From an archaeon (lineage in GTDB: Archaea; Nanobdellota; Nanobdellia; Pacearchaeales; GW2011-AR1), in contig JAUYLQ010000057.1 in assembly GCA_030699005.1 (NCBI GenBank), forward strand, positions 1 through 19,951: 19,951 bases of DNA, read 5' to 3'. The position numbers were made by a program, and so were the translations under genes. The notes beneath the pieces were generated by a model. It was not told where the DNA came from. It saw only the letters and a list, made by a program, of their open reading frames with translations, and did not search any database. How positions within the stretch are numbered: the first letter of the stretch is position 1; every line of letters starts with the position of its first letter. Below, in pieces: positions 6,901 through 14,195 of this stretch.

Positions 6901-6949
6901 CTTTAAAAACAAATCTTTTCCCAAAAGGATATATCACAAAATTTAAAAT
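6901..6949. promoter_or_regulatory. Divergent TATA boxes for the deaminase operon and the acylphosphatase operon
   Basis: The 90-bp gap holds TTTAAAAA at 6902-6909 (minus direction, about 26 bp from the ATG at 6880) and ATTTAAAAT at 6941-6949 (plus direction, about 26 bp from the ATG at 6971). Both spacings predict leaderless transcripts. Confidence 0.5.
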
Positions 6950-6970
6950 CGGGTCCTCCTTAACCTTTCT

Positions 6971-7246
6971 ATGAAGAAAGCAGTCAGACTTTATATTACG
7001 GGGTTAGTCCAGGGGATATTCTTCAGGAGTTTCATAAAAGAAAACGCTGAAAAGTTAAACCTTAAAGGATTTGTCAGAAATCTTGAAGACGGCCGGGTTG
7101 AAACATTTTTTGAAGGAAACCCTGAGGACGTTAATAAGATGGTTGAACTATGCAAAAAAGGACCAAAACACTCTGAAGTAAAGAACGTTGAAGAAAAAGA
7201 AGAAAAATTTCAGGACTTTAAATCTTTTAAAATACTGCATATTTAA
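6971..7246 (+). CDS. acyP: Acylphosphatase
   Basis: This 91-residue cytosolic enzyme hydrolyses acyl phosphates such as carbamoyl or acetyl phosphate. The fingerprint ITGLVQGIFFR (residues 9-19) supplies catalytic R19 and the phosphate-binding loop. GFVRNLEDGRVE (33-44) supplies catalytic N37. EGNPEDVNKMVELCKKGP completes the family pattern, and the length is exactly that of the family. A valine to isoleucine and a tyrosine/phenylalanine variation in VQGxxFR are tolerated changes. It is first in an operon with a 77-residue membrane protein and RNase HI. The ATG lies about 26 bp after a TATA-like box. Confidence 0.92.
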   Translation: MKKAVRLYITGLVQGIFFRSFIKENAEKLNLKGFVRNLEDGRVETFFEGNPEDVNKMVELCKKGPKHSEVKNVEEKEEKFQDFKSFKILHI

Positions 7247-7247
7247 A

Positions 7248-7481
7248 ATGGTGCAAATAGAAATAATAATTGTTGGGATGGTTTTCCTTATACTTGGCCT
7301 TTTTCAGATTCTAAAACCGGGAATTTTCTTAAAAATTGCAAAGTTTAAAATGAAATTAATATGGAAAGCGGATTTTAAATATAATAAACAGAGTGAAAAG
7401 AGGGTTAGAATTATCGGGATGATATTTACTTTGATTGGACTCTTAGTTCTGTATAACCACCTTATTTTAGGAAGAACATGA
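7248..7481 (+). CDS. Small two-helix membrane protein between acyP and rnhA
   Basis: The 77-residue product has two hydrophobic helices: IEIIIVGMVFLILGLFQIL near the N-terminus and RVRIIGMIFTLIGLLVLYNHLIL at the C-terminus. A basic loop separates them (KFKMKLIWKADFKYNKQSEKR). A longer reading frame opens at 7188, but that start would overlap acyP by 59 bases and add a poly-Lys stretch. The ATG at 7248, one base after the acyP stop, mirrors the radical SAM/cbf5 junction and is preferred. The stop overlaps the rnhA start by 4 bp (ATGA). I do not recognise a family, and the function is unknown. Confidence 0.7.
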   Translation: MVQIEIIIVGMVFLILGLFQILKPGIFLKIAKFKMKLIWKADFKYNKQSEKRVRIIGMIFTLIGLLVLYNHLILGRT

Positions 7482-7900
7482 AAATGATTTACACTAACAG
7501 CGACGGCGGAGCAAGAGGAAACCCTGGGCCTGCTGCAATAGGAGTAATTGTAAGAGAAGATGAAAAAATCTTGGAAGAGTTCTCTGAAGTTCTACCTAAA
7601 AATTCAACAAATAACATTGCCGAATACAAGGCATTAATTAAAGCACTTGAACTTGCATCAAAATTCACGAAAGGGGAAGTTACATGCATACTTGATTCCG
7701 AACTTGTTGTAAAACACCTTCTTGGAGAATACCGTGTAAAAAACCCGGAACTTTTGAAATTATTTTTAGAAGTTCAAAAGCTTCAAAGTAAGTTTGAAAA
7801 GATAACATACAAGCATGTCAAAAGAGAAGACAAGAATCAAACATACGTTGATTCCCTTCTTAACCTTAAACTTGATGAAAAGTTCGGGAAGAAAAGATGA
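7478..7900 (+). CDS. rnhA: Ribonuclease HI
   Basis: This 140-residue enzyme degrades the RNA strand of RNA-DNA hybrids, for example primers and R-loops. All four carboxylates of the RNase H active site are visible: D9 in NSDGGARGNPGPA, E49 in NIAEYKALIKAL, D73 in CILDSELVVK and D125 in TYVDSLLN. The histidine-containing loop is present as YKHVKRED. The last motif departs from the usual ADxLAN (VDSLLN) but keeps the aspartate. The ATG at 7478 overlaps the previous stop. A second ATG at 7484 is possible but the overlap favours the first. It closes the acyP operon. Confidence 0.92.
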   Translation: MKMIYTNSDGGARGNPGPAAIGVIVREDEKILEEFSEVLPKNSTNNIAEYKALIKALELASKFTKGEVTCILDSELVVKHLLGEYRVKNPELLKLFLEVQKLQSKFEKITYKHVKREDKNQTYVDSLLNLKLDEKFGKKR

Positions 7901-7975
7901 CATCTTTTTCTGTCTCAATTTTGCAAACAAAAATGAGGAAGAGGAAATGATTATTAGCCCTCCAACGAGAACTTC

Positions 7976-7992
7976 ATAAATTTATTAAATAT
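7976..7992 (+). promoter_or_regulatory. TATA-like promoter of the candidate ncRNA
   Basis: ATAAATTTATTAAATAT sits in the 276-bp gap after rnhA, with no open reading frame at the distance used by protein genes here. The expected start, about 25 bp downstream, falls at about 8005-8015, just before the 5' arm of the proposed closing stem of the RNA. Confidence 0.4.
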
Positions 7993-8007
7993 TTTCTAAC
8001 CAACATA

Positions 8008-8125
8008 ATAAATCCAGCACAGTAATAGATTCTTAGCGAAGAAACATGACGAAGGCTGTTTCTGAGCAAATATCAAACCGGGACGGCTTGGCGGGGGAGT
8101 GAAACGCTGGTGGGCGGGGTATATC
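8008..8125 (+). ncRNA. Candidate structured ncRNA in a GC-rich island upstream of lysS
   Basis: Between rnhA and lysS lies a G-rich island. By hand count 32 of 42 bases at 8078-8119 are G or C, in DNA that is otherwise strongly AT-rich. It has its own TATA-like box (7976-7992) and ends before the lysS TATA box (8146-8155), so it looks like a separate short transcript. Possible pairings are CCAGC (8014-8018) with GCTGG (8106-8110) as a closing stem, TTCTT (8030-8034) with AAGAA (8039-8043), and the alternative GAAACA (8041-8046) with TGTTTC (8057-8062). The 3' half is G-rich with few complementary C residues, so a G-quadruplex or pairing with another RNA is possible. It does not match tRNA, 5S, SRP, RNase P or a complete C/D box layout. 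The strand and both ends are estimates. Confidence 0.45.
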
Positions 8126-8145
8126 AATATCCTTAATTAAGAAAA

Positions 8146-8155
8146 TATTATAAAT
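8146..8155 (+). promoter_or_regulatory. TATA box of lysS
   Basis: TATTATAAAT lies about 27 bp before the lysS ATG at 8177, predicting a leaderless or nearly leaderless transcript. That would make the GC-rich segment just upstream a separate transcript and not a lysS leader. Confidence 0.5.
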
Positions 8156-8176
8156 CCGCTTCTCTAACTATAAAAC

Positions 8177-9649
8177 ATGGGACGTGAAGAACAAATTGTT
8201 GAAGAGAGAATAAAAAAGATAGGTGAACTTAGGAAAGAGGGAATAAACCCCTATCCTGACAGGTTTCCATACCACGAAAAAAAGAGCTTTTCAGAAGAAG
8301 TAAAAGGAAAATATTCAAAATTAAAAAAAGAAGGGACTTCTAAATCAAGTGAAATTGTTGCTGGACGCGTTATGACAAAGAGAGACTTTGGAAAAATCTC
8401 TTTTGTGACTCTCCAGGATTTGAAAGGAAATATTCAGCTTGTTTTTCAGGATAAGGGAAGTCCAAAAAATGTTCTTGAACTTTTCAAAAAAGTTGATTCG
8501 GGGGACATTGTTGGAGCTAAAGGAAACCCGATGAAAACCAAAACGGGTGAAGTTTCACTTCTAGTTAAAGAGTTTTTTATTTTAACGAAGTCGGTTCTCC
8601 CTCTTCCAGACAAGCACAAAGGACTTCAGGATGAAGATGAAAGATTAAGAAAAAGGTACCTTGACATTATAATGAATGAAGACGTAAAAAACATTTTTAT
8701 AAAAAAGCAGGTATTCTGGTCAACTATAAGAAATTTTTTAATAAAAAAAGGATTTTTGGAGTTTGAAACCCCAGTTTTAGAAAACTCTGCAGGAGGGGCT
8801 GCTGCAACTCCTTTTAAAACTCACCATAATGCACTTGACTTGCCAGTTTATTTAAGAATTTCAATGGGAGAACTTTGGCAAAAAAAACTTTTAGTTGCGG
8901 GATACGAAAAAACTTTTGAAATAGGAAGGCAATTCAGAAATGAAGGAATGGATGCTGAACACCTTCAGGATTACAGTCAAATGGAATTTTACTGGGGGTA
9001 TGCTAATTACGAAGACGGGATGAAACTTGTTGAAGAGATGTATAAAGAAGTGGCTAAAGCAGTTTTAGGAACTCTAAAGTTTGAGAGAGGAGGGCACAAA
9101 ATTGACCTCTCAAAAAAATGGGCAAGGTATGACTTTGAAAAAACTATTCAAACAAAAACTGGTGTCGACATTTACAAAGCAAATAAAAACGAAATTGAAA
9201 AAAAATTAAAAGAATTAAAAATCGAATATAACCCTAATTTAGAAAAGTGGAGGCTTGTTGACCTTTTATGGAAATATTGCCGTCGCCAAATCTCTGGTCC
9301 CGGATTTTTAACAGGGCAACCTGTTGAACTTGCACCCCTTGCAAAAAGGAATCCAAAAGACCCGCGTAAAGTTGAACAGTTTCAAGTAATTATTGCGGGT
9401 AGCGAGGTTGGAAATGGTTACAGCGAATTAAACGACCCCGCCGACCAGGAAGAGAGATTCAAAGAACAAAGAAAGTTAGGCGAGAAGGGAGACTCTGACG
9501 CCATGGAACACGACACCAGTTTTGTAGAAGCTTTGAAATACGGAATGCCTCCAGCCTGCGGATTTGGAGTTTCCGAAAGATTATTCTCGTTCCTTATGAA
9601 TAAACCTATTAGAGAATGTGTGGTTTTTCCACTGATGAAACCCGAGTGA
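8177..9649 (+). CDS. lysS: Lysyl-tRNA synthetase, class II
   Basis: This 490-residue cytosolic enzyme attaches lysine to tRNA(Lys) using ATP. The N-terminal part (about residues 58-150) is the OB-fold anticodon-binding domain (VAGRVMTKRDFGKISFVTLQ, LQDLKGNIQLVFQ). The class II core contains ENSAGGAAATPFKTHHNAL, motif 2 FEIGRQFRNEGM followed by QMEFYWGYANYEDGM, GSEVGNGYSELNDPADQ, and motif 3 GFGVSERLFSFL near the C-terminus with R468. Many archaea instead use a class I enzyme, so the class II type is informative for lineage. The segment after motif 2 (DAEHLQDYSQMEFYW) and motif 3 (SERL, usually xDRL) are somewhat divergent, but the key arginines are kept. It appears to be a single-gene unit with its own TATA box. 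Confidence 0.93.
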   Translation: MGREEQIVEERIKKIGELRKEGINPYPDRFPYHEKKSFSEEVKGKYSKLKKEGTSKSSEIVAGRVMTKRDFGKISFVTLQDLKGNIQLVFQDKGSPKNVLELFKKVDSGDIVGAKGNPMKTKTGEVSLLVKEFFILTKSVLPLPDKHKGLQDEDERLRKRYLDIIMNEDVKNIFIKKQVFWSTIRNFLIKKGFLEFETPVLENSAGGAAATPFKTHHNALDLPVYLRISMGELWQKKLLVAGYEKTFEIGRQFRNEGMDAEHLQDYSQMEFYWGYANYEDGMKLVEEMYKEVAKAVLGTLKFERGGHKIDLSKKWARYDFEKTIQTKTGVDIYKANKNEIEKKLKELKIEYNPNLEKWRLVDLLWKYCRRQISGPGFLTGQPVELAPLAKRNPKDPRKVEQFQVIIAGSEVGNGYSELNDPADQEERFKEQRKLGEKGDSDAMEHDTSFVEALKYGMPPACGFGVSERLFSFLMNKPIRECVVFPLMKPE

Positions 9650-9741
9650 AACAGAGGACGCGGGTAAAAAGAAAAGGAACGAGGGATCATCTTGATGAGA
9701 CTTGATGGCAAGTTTTGGAGTTGGATTGAAGATGAGAGGGT

Positions 9742-9957
9742 TTAATCATATAAATTATTATCTGCCCAATCTTCGGCGACAACGCCTGCCTGCTTCAAAA
9801 CCAAGTCAATAGCTTTTTCTCTTCCTGAAGGAGGATATCCATGGAGTTTTAAAATTCTCTTAACTTTTAGTCTCAAATTTGCTTGAACATTCTCTCTTAG
9901 TGTCCAATCTATTTTAACATTCTTCCTAATTGTTTCAACTAATTCGAGGGCAAACTC
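9742..9957 (-). pseudogene. Type I restriction enzyme HsdR, C-terminal remnant
   Basis: Minus-strand codons from 9957 down to the TAA at 9742 read 71 residues with no start codon. They match the C-terminal end (DUF3387-like region) of type I restriction R subunits. ELVETIRKNVKIDWTLRENV, then ANLRLKVKRIL, HGYPPSGREKAIDLVLKQA and EDWA are close to the family consensus (VKxDWTxRExVRAxLRxxVKRxLxxxGYPP). A TGA at 9958-9960 closes the frame just upstream, and the rest of the ~1000-residue subunit is absent. HsdR is the ATP-driven translocase and nuclease of type I systems, so this is a dead remnant of a lost restriction system. No hsdM or hsdS is present. The 92 bases between lysS and this remnant hold nothing I can name. 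Confidence 0.75.
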
Positions 9958-10226
9958 TCACAAACATCACCGTCATCGTTGTTGTCAAGGCCGTGAATGT
10001 CGCCTGAAACAGAGAAGCAAGCATTGTAAACAGCCTTCGCTTCTGCCTGTGTGCTGAAATCATCGCAGTTGTAGAAATCGCTGTCGCATATAGTGTTGAC
10101 TCTTGGACTAGAAGATGCCAATGCAGGAAGAACCAAAAACACAACAATTAAGGCTAAAACAATAACAATAGAAATTGCGAGAATAATTTGGGGTAAGTTT
10201 TTTGGTTTCTCAGAAGAAGTTTCCAT
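9939..10226 (-). CDS. Membrane-anchored excalibur calcium-binding domain protein
   Basis: This 95-residue protein has an N-terminal membrane anchor (LPQIILAISIVIVLALIVVF) followed by an extracellular excalibur domain. NCDDFSTQAEAKAVYNAC and HGLDNNDDGDVCESLP match the consensus NCxDFxTQAEAQAxxxxC...HxLDxDxDGxACESLP, with acidic residues expected to bind calcium. The domain was described mainly in bacterial surface proteins and nucleases, so lateral transfer is possible. The stop codon lies only two residues after CESLP, inside DNA that in another frame belongs to the HsdR remnant. The 3' end was therefore probably fixed by the recombination that truncated hsdR. A TATA-like stretch at about 10247-10256 fits the start. 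Confidence 0.8.
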   Translation of the reverse strand: METSSEKPKNLPQIILAISIVIVLALIVVFLVLPALASSSPRVNTICDSDFYNCDDFSTQAEAKAVYNACFSVSGDIHGLDNNDDGDVCESLPSN

Positions 10227-10246
10227 AGAAGTGTTATGGGAATCGG

Positions 10247-10295
10247 AATTAAAAAGTTATTTGTTATTCGCGTACTATCACAAATAGATTTATAA
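10247..10295. promoter_or_regulatory. Divergent TATA boxes: excalibur gene and giant surface protein gene
   Basis: A TTTTTAAT-like box on the minus strand (about 10247-10256) is about 26 bp from the ATG at 10226. ATTTATAA at 10288-10295 is about 29 bp before the ATG at 10321. Confidence 0.45.
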
Positions 10296-10320
10296 CTATT
10301 ATATTCTTATTACTAAAGCA

Positions 10321-10896
10321 ATGAAAAAGCTGGTGATTTTTGTTTTTTTATTATTAGCAACTTTCTTATTGTTTCTGCCTTTTATTTCGTCCACTTCTTC
10401 CGCATCGTCTGGGTCTTTTGAAGACGAAATAAAAAAAGTTACATATTACGCCGAAGAATATGAAACTGGAAACATTGATTACCCTCGTCTTGTAATTTAC
10501 CTTGGAACTCAAAGAGAAAAAATTAATGAAAAACTTGGTGCAGCAAGAACAAATGAGGGAGACATCTTAAAGCAGGATCAGGTTAGAAATGTTCTCGGAG
10601 ATCCAAAGATGTACACAAGATGGGTCTGGGTTGAAAAAGAGGATCGTGAAAAGAAACTTGACAAAGAAGTTCCGGCATGGGATAAAATAGTTTTTGACGG
10701 AAAGAAAATACAGATAAGACTTAACGCTTACCCTTCATTATTTATTAAAAACGGCGAAGAAAAATTAATTTACCACCTTAATTTCCAGACTACTTTCAAG
10801 AGGCCTGCCGAAAGTTTTGATATAGACGGAAAAATAAATGAAATAAAAACACTTGCTGAAACATACAATTCCAATCCGGCGTCTGAAAATGCTTAA
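10321..10896 (+). CDS. N-terminal part of a giant secreted protein, cut by an in-frame TAA
   Basis: The 191-residue product begins with a strong signal peptide (LVIFVFLLLATFLLFLPFIS, then a Ser-rich cleavage region). It continues as a charged domain (GDPKMYTRWVWVEKEDREKK, AWDKIVFDGKKIQIRLNAYP, YHLNFQTTFKRP). It ends at a TAA (10894-10896) inside a helical stretch, NSNPASENA. The very next codons in the same frame, ELAKASVSAQKTFESYF, continue without break into the 1072-residue frame that starts at 10948. The two frames are therefore best read as one ancestral gene of about 1280 codons with a single nonsense codon. If it is not read through, this shortened protein would be secreted alone. The start is fixed by the signal peptide and a TATA box about 29 bp upstream. 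Confidence 0.75.
   Translation: MKKLVIFVFLLLATFLLFLPFISSTSSASSGSFEDEIKKVTYYAEEYETGNIDYPRLVIYLGTQREKINEKLGAARTNEGDILKQDQVRNVLGDPKMYTRWVWVEKEDREKKLDKEVPAWDKIVFDGKKIQIRLNAYPSLFIKNGEEKLIYHLNFQTTFKRPAESFDIDGKINEIKTLAETYNSNPASENA
10894..10896 (+). other. In-frame TAA interrupting the giant surface protein gene
   Basis: The codons around it read GCT TAA GAG CTT GCA AAA GCA, and both sides are in the same frame and the same alpha-helical, Ala/Glu-rich style. A single G to T change (GAA to TAA) would explain it. Alternatives are an assembly or base-call error, or suppression. Confidence 0.7.
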
Positions 10897-10947
10897 GAGC
10901 TTGCAAAAGCAAGCGTAAGCGCACAGAAAACTTTTGAGTCATATTTC

Positions 10948-13900
10948 ATGCAGAATGACGCAAAATGCGAAGACACAATGGAAGACATTTTTGGTGCTGA
11001 AAATTTAATGGATACAAATAAAATTTATTCTCAGGAAATTTCCCTCTATTCAGGTGATGACTTTGAAGCAAAGCTTAACCTTGAAATGTGCGAAGACTGC
11101 AAATGGAACTGGATAAACCTTAATGTATGGGTAGACTCAAGAGGAAGGTTCAAAATGCCTGAAGTAAAAGACTCTTCAGATACAGGCGGGTTTAAGGGTC
11201 TTACAGACGAGCAATATAAAGAAAAAACAGCTTTATTCATTGATGAAATCAAGTCCGACCTTGAAGAAAAAGATATCGGGGGAGCAATGCAAAAAGGAAT
11301 GGCTTTGATGACTCTTACAAATGAATGGAATCAGGTTTCAAATGATGTATGGAAAAGTGTTGAGGAAAAATTCAGCGACAAAGGATTAAGTGAGGAGGAG
11401 AGAAGAGAATTAAGCGAGAACTACGGCTGGATAAAAAGAGAGCAGGAAAAAAGGAAGTTTGTTACAGAACTAAGCGAGGCTAATTTTGAAAAAAGAAAAG
11501 CATTCTATAACAATCTGTTTTCAGGGTATGAAACCCGTGAATCTTATTTTGAAGAGATAAGGTATGAAAAAAGGCTTATTGAATCTTTTGCAACAATAGG
11601 AAGAGAAACATGCGACAATAATATGGATGACAACCAGGATGGACAAATAGACTGTGCTGAGAGTGTCTGTGGAGGGCAATTATGCGGAAAATCTTTTGAG
11701 AGCGTTCTTGGGGAAAACAACGAAACAACACAGGTTGAAAAAATGCTCTACTGCATCCAGGGAACATGCCAAGCAAAAGAAGAATCAATTGAAATTACTT
11801 CTTCTGTATGTGGAAACAATGTTTGTGAAGAAGGAGAAGAATTAAGCTGCACAAGCGATTGCGTATCCTGTCCAGTTCACGAAGCAGTTGATTGCAGCGG
11901 AAAAATAATTTTCAGCGGGGAAGACCAAAATGGCTGTCCACTTGAGCCTATATGCTTAACAGAAGAATTAAGTTGCCAGGTTAAAGAAGATTGTGCAAAC
12001 CCTTTATGCGGAGAAGCTGACTGCGTTGAAGGTGCATGCAAGGTAATTAGCCTTGGCGAATGCAGAGAATCAGAATGTGAAGAAGGAGAAAAGAAAATAA
12101 AAAGCTGCGCTTCTGGAGAACAATTAACAGACAGCATATGTGAAAATGGTGTTTGGAAAAGTTTAGAACTTGAATGTTCAGGTGAAGAAATAGGAATTGA
12201 AGAAGAACAAGAAGAAACAATTTCTTACGAATGTTCTGTTGCAGCTGACTGCGGAGGAGAAAATGATGTATGCAGTAATGGAAAATGCGTTTCATTGCCG
12301 TCTGCTGTTAATGTGGAAGAAGAAGTTGAACCAAACTTGGAAGTTGAAACTTCTGAAGAAACAGAAGTAGAACCTGAAGCAGCCCCAGAAGAAAATACAA
12401 ATCAGGAAGAAGTTCCTGAGGAAGAAGGGGAGCAAGAGGAAACTTCTCAAAGTGAACCTTCGAACATAGTTGAAACAACAGGTGGAATTATATTTAATTT
12501 TTTCAGAAGTTTAATCAAAATTACAGGATTTAGTGAAGAAGGTGGAGAAGCAATTCCTGAAGGAAACTCGGGGTCCTCAGAAGGAACAGTTGAAGAAGGA
12601 GGAACGAACAGTGACTCTGGAATTGAAGGAAATGGTGAAAACTCCGAACCTGAAAATAGTTATGAATCAAGTGGATCTTCAGAAAATGAAGGGGAAGGAA
12701 ACTTCGAAGACAAAAATAATGAAGGGCCAAACGATGAAAGAAATTGGGAAGAAGATAATGAAGACAGAAAAAGAGAGGAAAGTGAAAGAAGAGAAAATGA
12801 ATGCGAAGACAGATGCTCAAGAGAATGCTATGACATGAATGTAAGACCATGTGTTGATGACTGCATATGGAAAGAATGCGGGGATGAACTTGACTGTGAT
12901 GTTGACCAGATTTCATCAAGCTGTGAAGAAACATGTAAAGGAGAAGACTTAAACACATGTGAAAGCGAATGCAAAGGCAAATGCCTAAAGGGAGAAAATA
13001 CATGGGTTCAGCCTGAAAAACAAGACGACAAAAAAATGAATACGGGAGGGTTCCAGGCAGGAGGCTCATGCAAAACTGCACAGGGAATGACTAACGGATT
13101 TATATGGTTTGGCGGATGGGGGGAGAATTTTGAAAGAATAGAACCCTTAAAACAAAAATATTACATGAGCGGGGACGACGACTGGTGCAAAAGGGAATAC
13201 GAGAGTTTAGTGAAGCAAAGAGCAGAACTTGAAAAAGGATTAAACGAAGAATTTGCAGCATGGTTCTTTGAAGAACACCTTGCTAATTCAGCTGAAGACT
13301 GGGAAAGCCTTGTTTCAGGAATTTATGAATTATACTGGAAAGATGTTGAAACGGTAAGGGAGCTTACTTTCAGAATGAAATGTGCAGGAATTGAAGAAGA
13401 GCCTGAACATAACCTTATCAAGTTTGAATATGAGTCAGAATACGGAAGTATTGAATTCTGGGAGGAAATTAAAGAGATTGACCTTAAGGAAATGGGAGAG
13501 GAAGGAAAAGGAAATGTCATCACCCCGTATATGAGAATATGGGTCTTCCCTTCAAAAGAATTTTTTAAATATGAAATGAAGAAAGCGATGGAAAACCACA
13601 AATTCCCGGGAAACAAGGACAAAGCTGAAAGAGAAAATGAAGAAGGACTTACTGAAGAAGAAAAAATGAATATAAGGCAAGACAGGGGATTTATGAAAAT
13701 AATAACTGAAATTTCAGAAAAATACGGAGGAAATTTTAACGGAGTTGCCCAGATAAAAGATTTTGAAACCGGAGAAGTTGTTTTCAATATGATGGTGGAA
13801 ATTAACGAGGAGGATCTTATAAAAATGGAGCCGATGCCTTACTCTGAAATTGAGGAAGAAGATGTAAGAATTGAAATTGATTTTGAAAAAGTATATGATT

Positions 13901-14166
13901 TTATCTATACCTCAGAAAAAGAAATGGGAGGACATACTGAAAGCCCTCCTTGGGACAGAAGAGTCGACCCTATTCAGACAATAAATGAAGTCGCAAATGG
14001 GATTAAAAGTTTCTTTAAAATAAGAAGCATGATTGGTTCTTCCAAAGTCTTCCCAGAAGAAGCAAGAGGGGATGTTGAAAAACTTTTAAATGCCTTTATT
14101 GGAATGATGATGAAAGGTGGCGGGGAAGAAGATCAACCTGAAGAAGATCAGCCTAAAGAAAATTAA
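10948..14166 (+). CDS. Main part of the giant Cys- and Glu-rich surface protein
   Basis: This frame encodes 1072 residues, but the first ATG after the TAA is probably not a real start. Without the upstream signal peptide the protein could not be exported. In order: a charged helical N-terminal domain; a CDNNMDDNQDGQIDCAESVC element (about 11608-11670), typical of calcium-binding C-DDxDGxxDC repeats; CGNNVCEEGEELSCTSDC (about 11809-11865); CSVAADCGGENDVCSNGKC (about 12232-12290). Then come a Glu/Pro/Thr low-complexity region to 12470, a hydrophobic patch (GGIIFNFFRSLIKITGF), Ser/Glu/Asn-rich linkers, a second Cys cluster (about 12799-12990), and a ~370-residue C-terminal domain ending in EEDQPEEDQPKEN. 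No C-terminal membrane anchor is visible. It is probably an S-layer-associated or host-contact protein, but the function is unknown. Confidence 0.7.
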   Translation: MQNDAKCEDTMEDIFGAENLMDTNKIYSQEISLYSGDDFEAKLNLEMCEDCKWNWINLNVWVDSRGRFKMPEVKDSSDTGGFKGLTDEQYKEKTALFIDEIKSDLEEKDIGGAMQKGMALMTLTNEWNQVSNDVWKSVEEKFSDKGLSEEERRELSENYGWIKREQEKRKFVTELSEANFEKRKAFYNNLFSGYETRESYFEEIRYEKRLIESFATIGRETCDNNMDDNQDGQIDCAESVCGGQLCGKSFESVLGENNETTQVEKMLYCIQGTCQAKEESIEITSSVCGNNVCEEGEELSCTSDCVSCPVHEAVDCSGKIIFSGEDQNGCPLEPICLTEELSCQVKEDCANPLCGEADCVEGACKVISLGECRESECEEGEKKIKSCASGEQLTDSICENGVWKSLELECSGEEIGIEEEQEETISYECSVAADCGGENDVCSNGKCVSLPSAVNVEEEVEPNLEVETSEETEVEPEAAPEENTNQEEVPEEEGEQEETSQSEPSNIVETTGGIIFNFFRSLIKITGFSEEGGEAIPEGNSGSSEGTVEEGGTNSDSGIEGNGENSEPENSYESSGSSENEGEGNFEDKNNEGPNDERNWEEDNEDRKREESERRENECEDRCSRECYDMNVRPCVDDCIWKECGDELDCDVDQISSSCEETCKGEDLNTCESECKGKCLKGENTWVQPEKQDDKKMNTGGFQAGGSCKTAQGMTNGFIWFGGWGENFERIEPLKQKYYMSGDDDWCKREYESLVKQRAELEKGLNEEFAAWFFEEHLANSAEDWESLVSGIYELYWKDVETVRELTFRMKCAGIEEEPEHNLIKFEYESEYGSIEFWEEIKEIDLKEMGEEGKGNVITPYMRIWVFPSKEFFKYEMKKAMENHKFPGNKDKAERENEEGLTEEEKMNIRQDRGFMKIITEISEKYGGNFNGVAQIKDFETGEVVFNMMVEINEEDLIKMEPMPYSEIEEEDVRIEIDFEKVYDFIYTSEKEMGGHTESPPWDRRVDPIQTINEVANGIKSFFKIRSMIGSSKVFPEEARGDVEKLLNAFIGMMMKGGGEEDQPEEDQPKEN

Positions 14167-14195
14167 AAAGTTATTTATTTTTATTTCACTCTTCC

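Noticed and set aside
7188..7247. Extended start for the small membrane protein before rnhA
   Set aside because: It would overlap acyP by 59 bases and add a poly-Lys segment. The ATG right after the acyP stop fits the junction style of this genome.
8045..8066. C/D box guide RNA (ATGACGA as box C, CTGA as box D')
   Set aside because: Only half of the expected box set is present. Box C has a mismatch, the spacer to CTGA is 9 nt and not about 12, and no C' or terminal D box follows.
8046..8102. 18-codon open frame from the ATG at 8046 in the GC-rich island
   Set aside because: All frames are open across this G-rich stretch, the ATG is about 60 bp from the TATA box (other genes use about 26), and the peptide resembles nothing I know. 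An RNA gene is more economical.
8078..8119. Stable three-layer G-quadruplex
   Set aside because: G-runs of three or more exist, but the loops between the first ones are 10 and 14 nt, so only a weak or two-layer structure is likely. Mentioned only as a possibility.
9690..9741. C/D box RNA or short peptide between lysS and the HsdR remnant (TTGATGA, 16-codon frame)
   Set aside because: No box D is found in range and the peptide has no supporting promoter or similarity.
9935..10147. 70-codon frame overlapping the excalibur gene on the same strand
   Set aside because: It is an out-of-frame shadow. The excalibur frame has the conserved domain and a promoter at the right distance.
12530..13081. 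Long antisense frames inside the giant surface protein gene (183 codons at 12530-13081 and others)
   Set aside because: They are mirror frames of Glu/Ser-rich codons, giving His/Leu/Phe-rich nonsense, and lack promoters.
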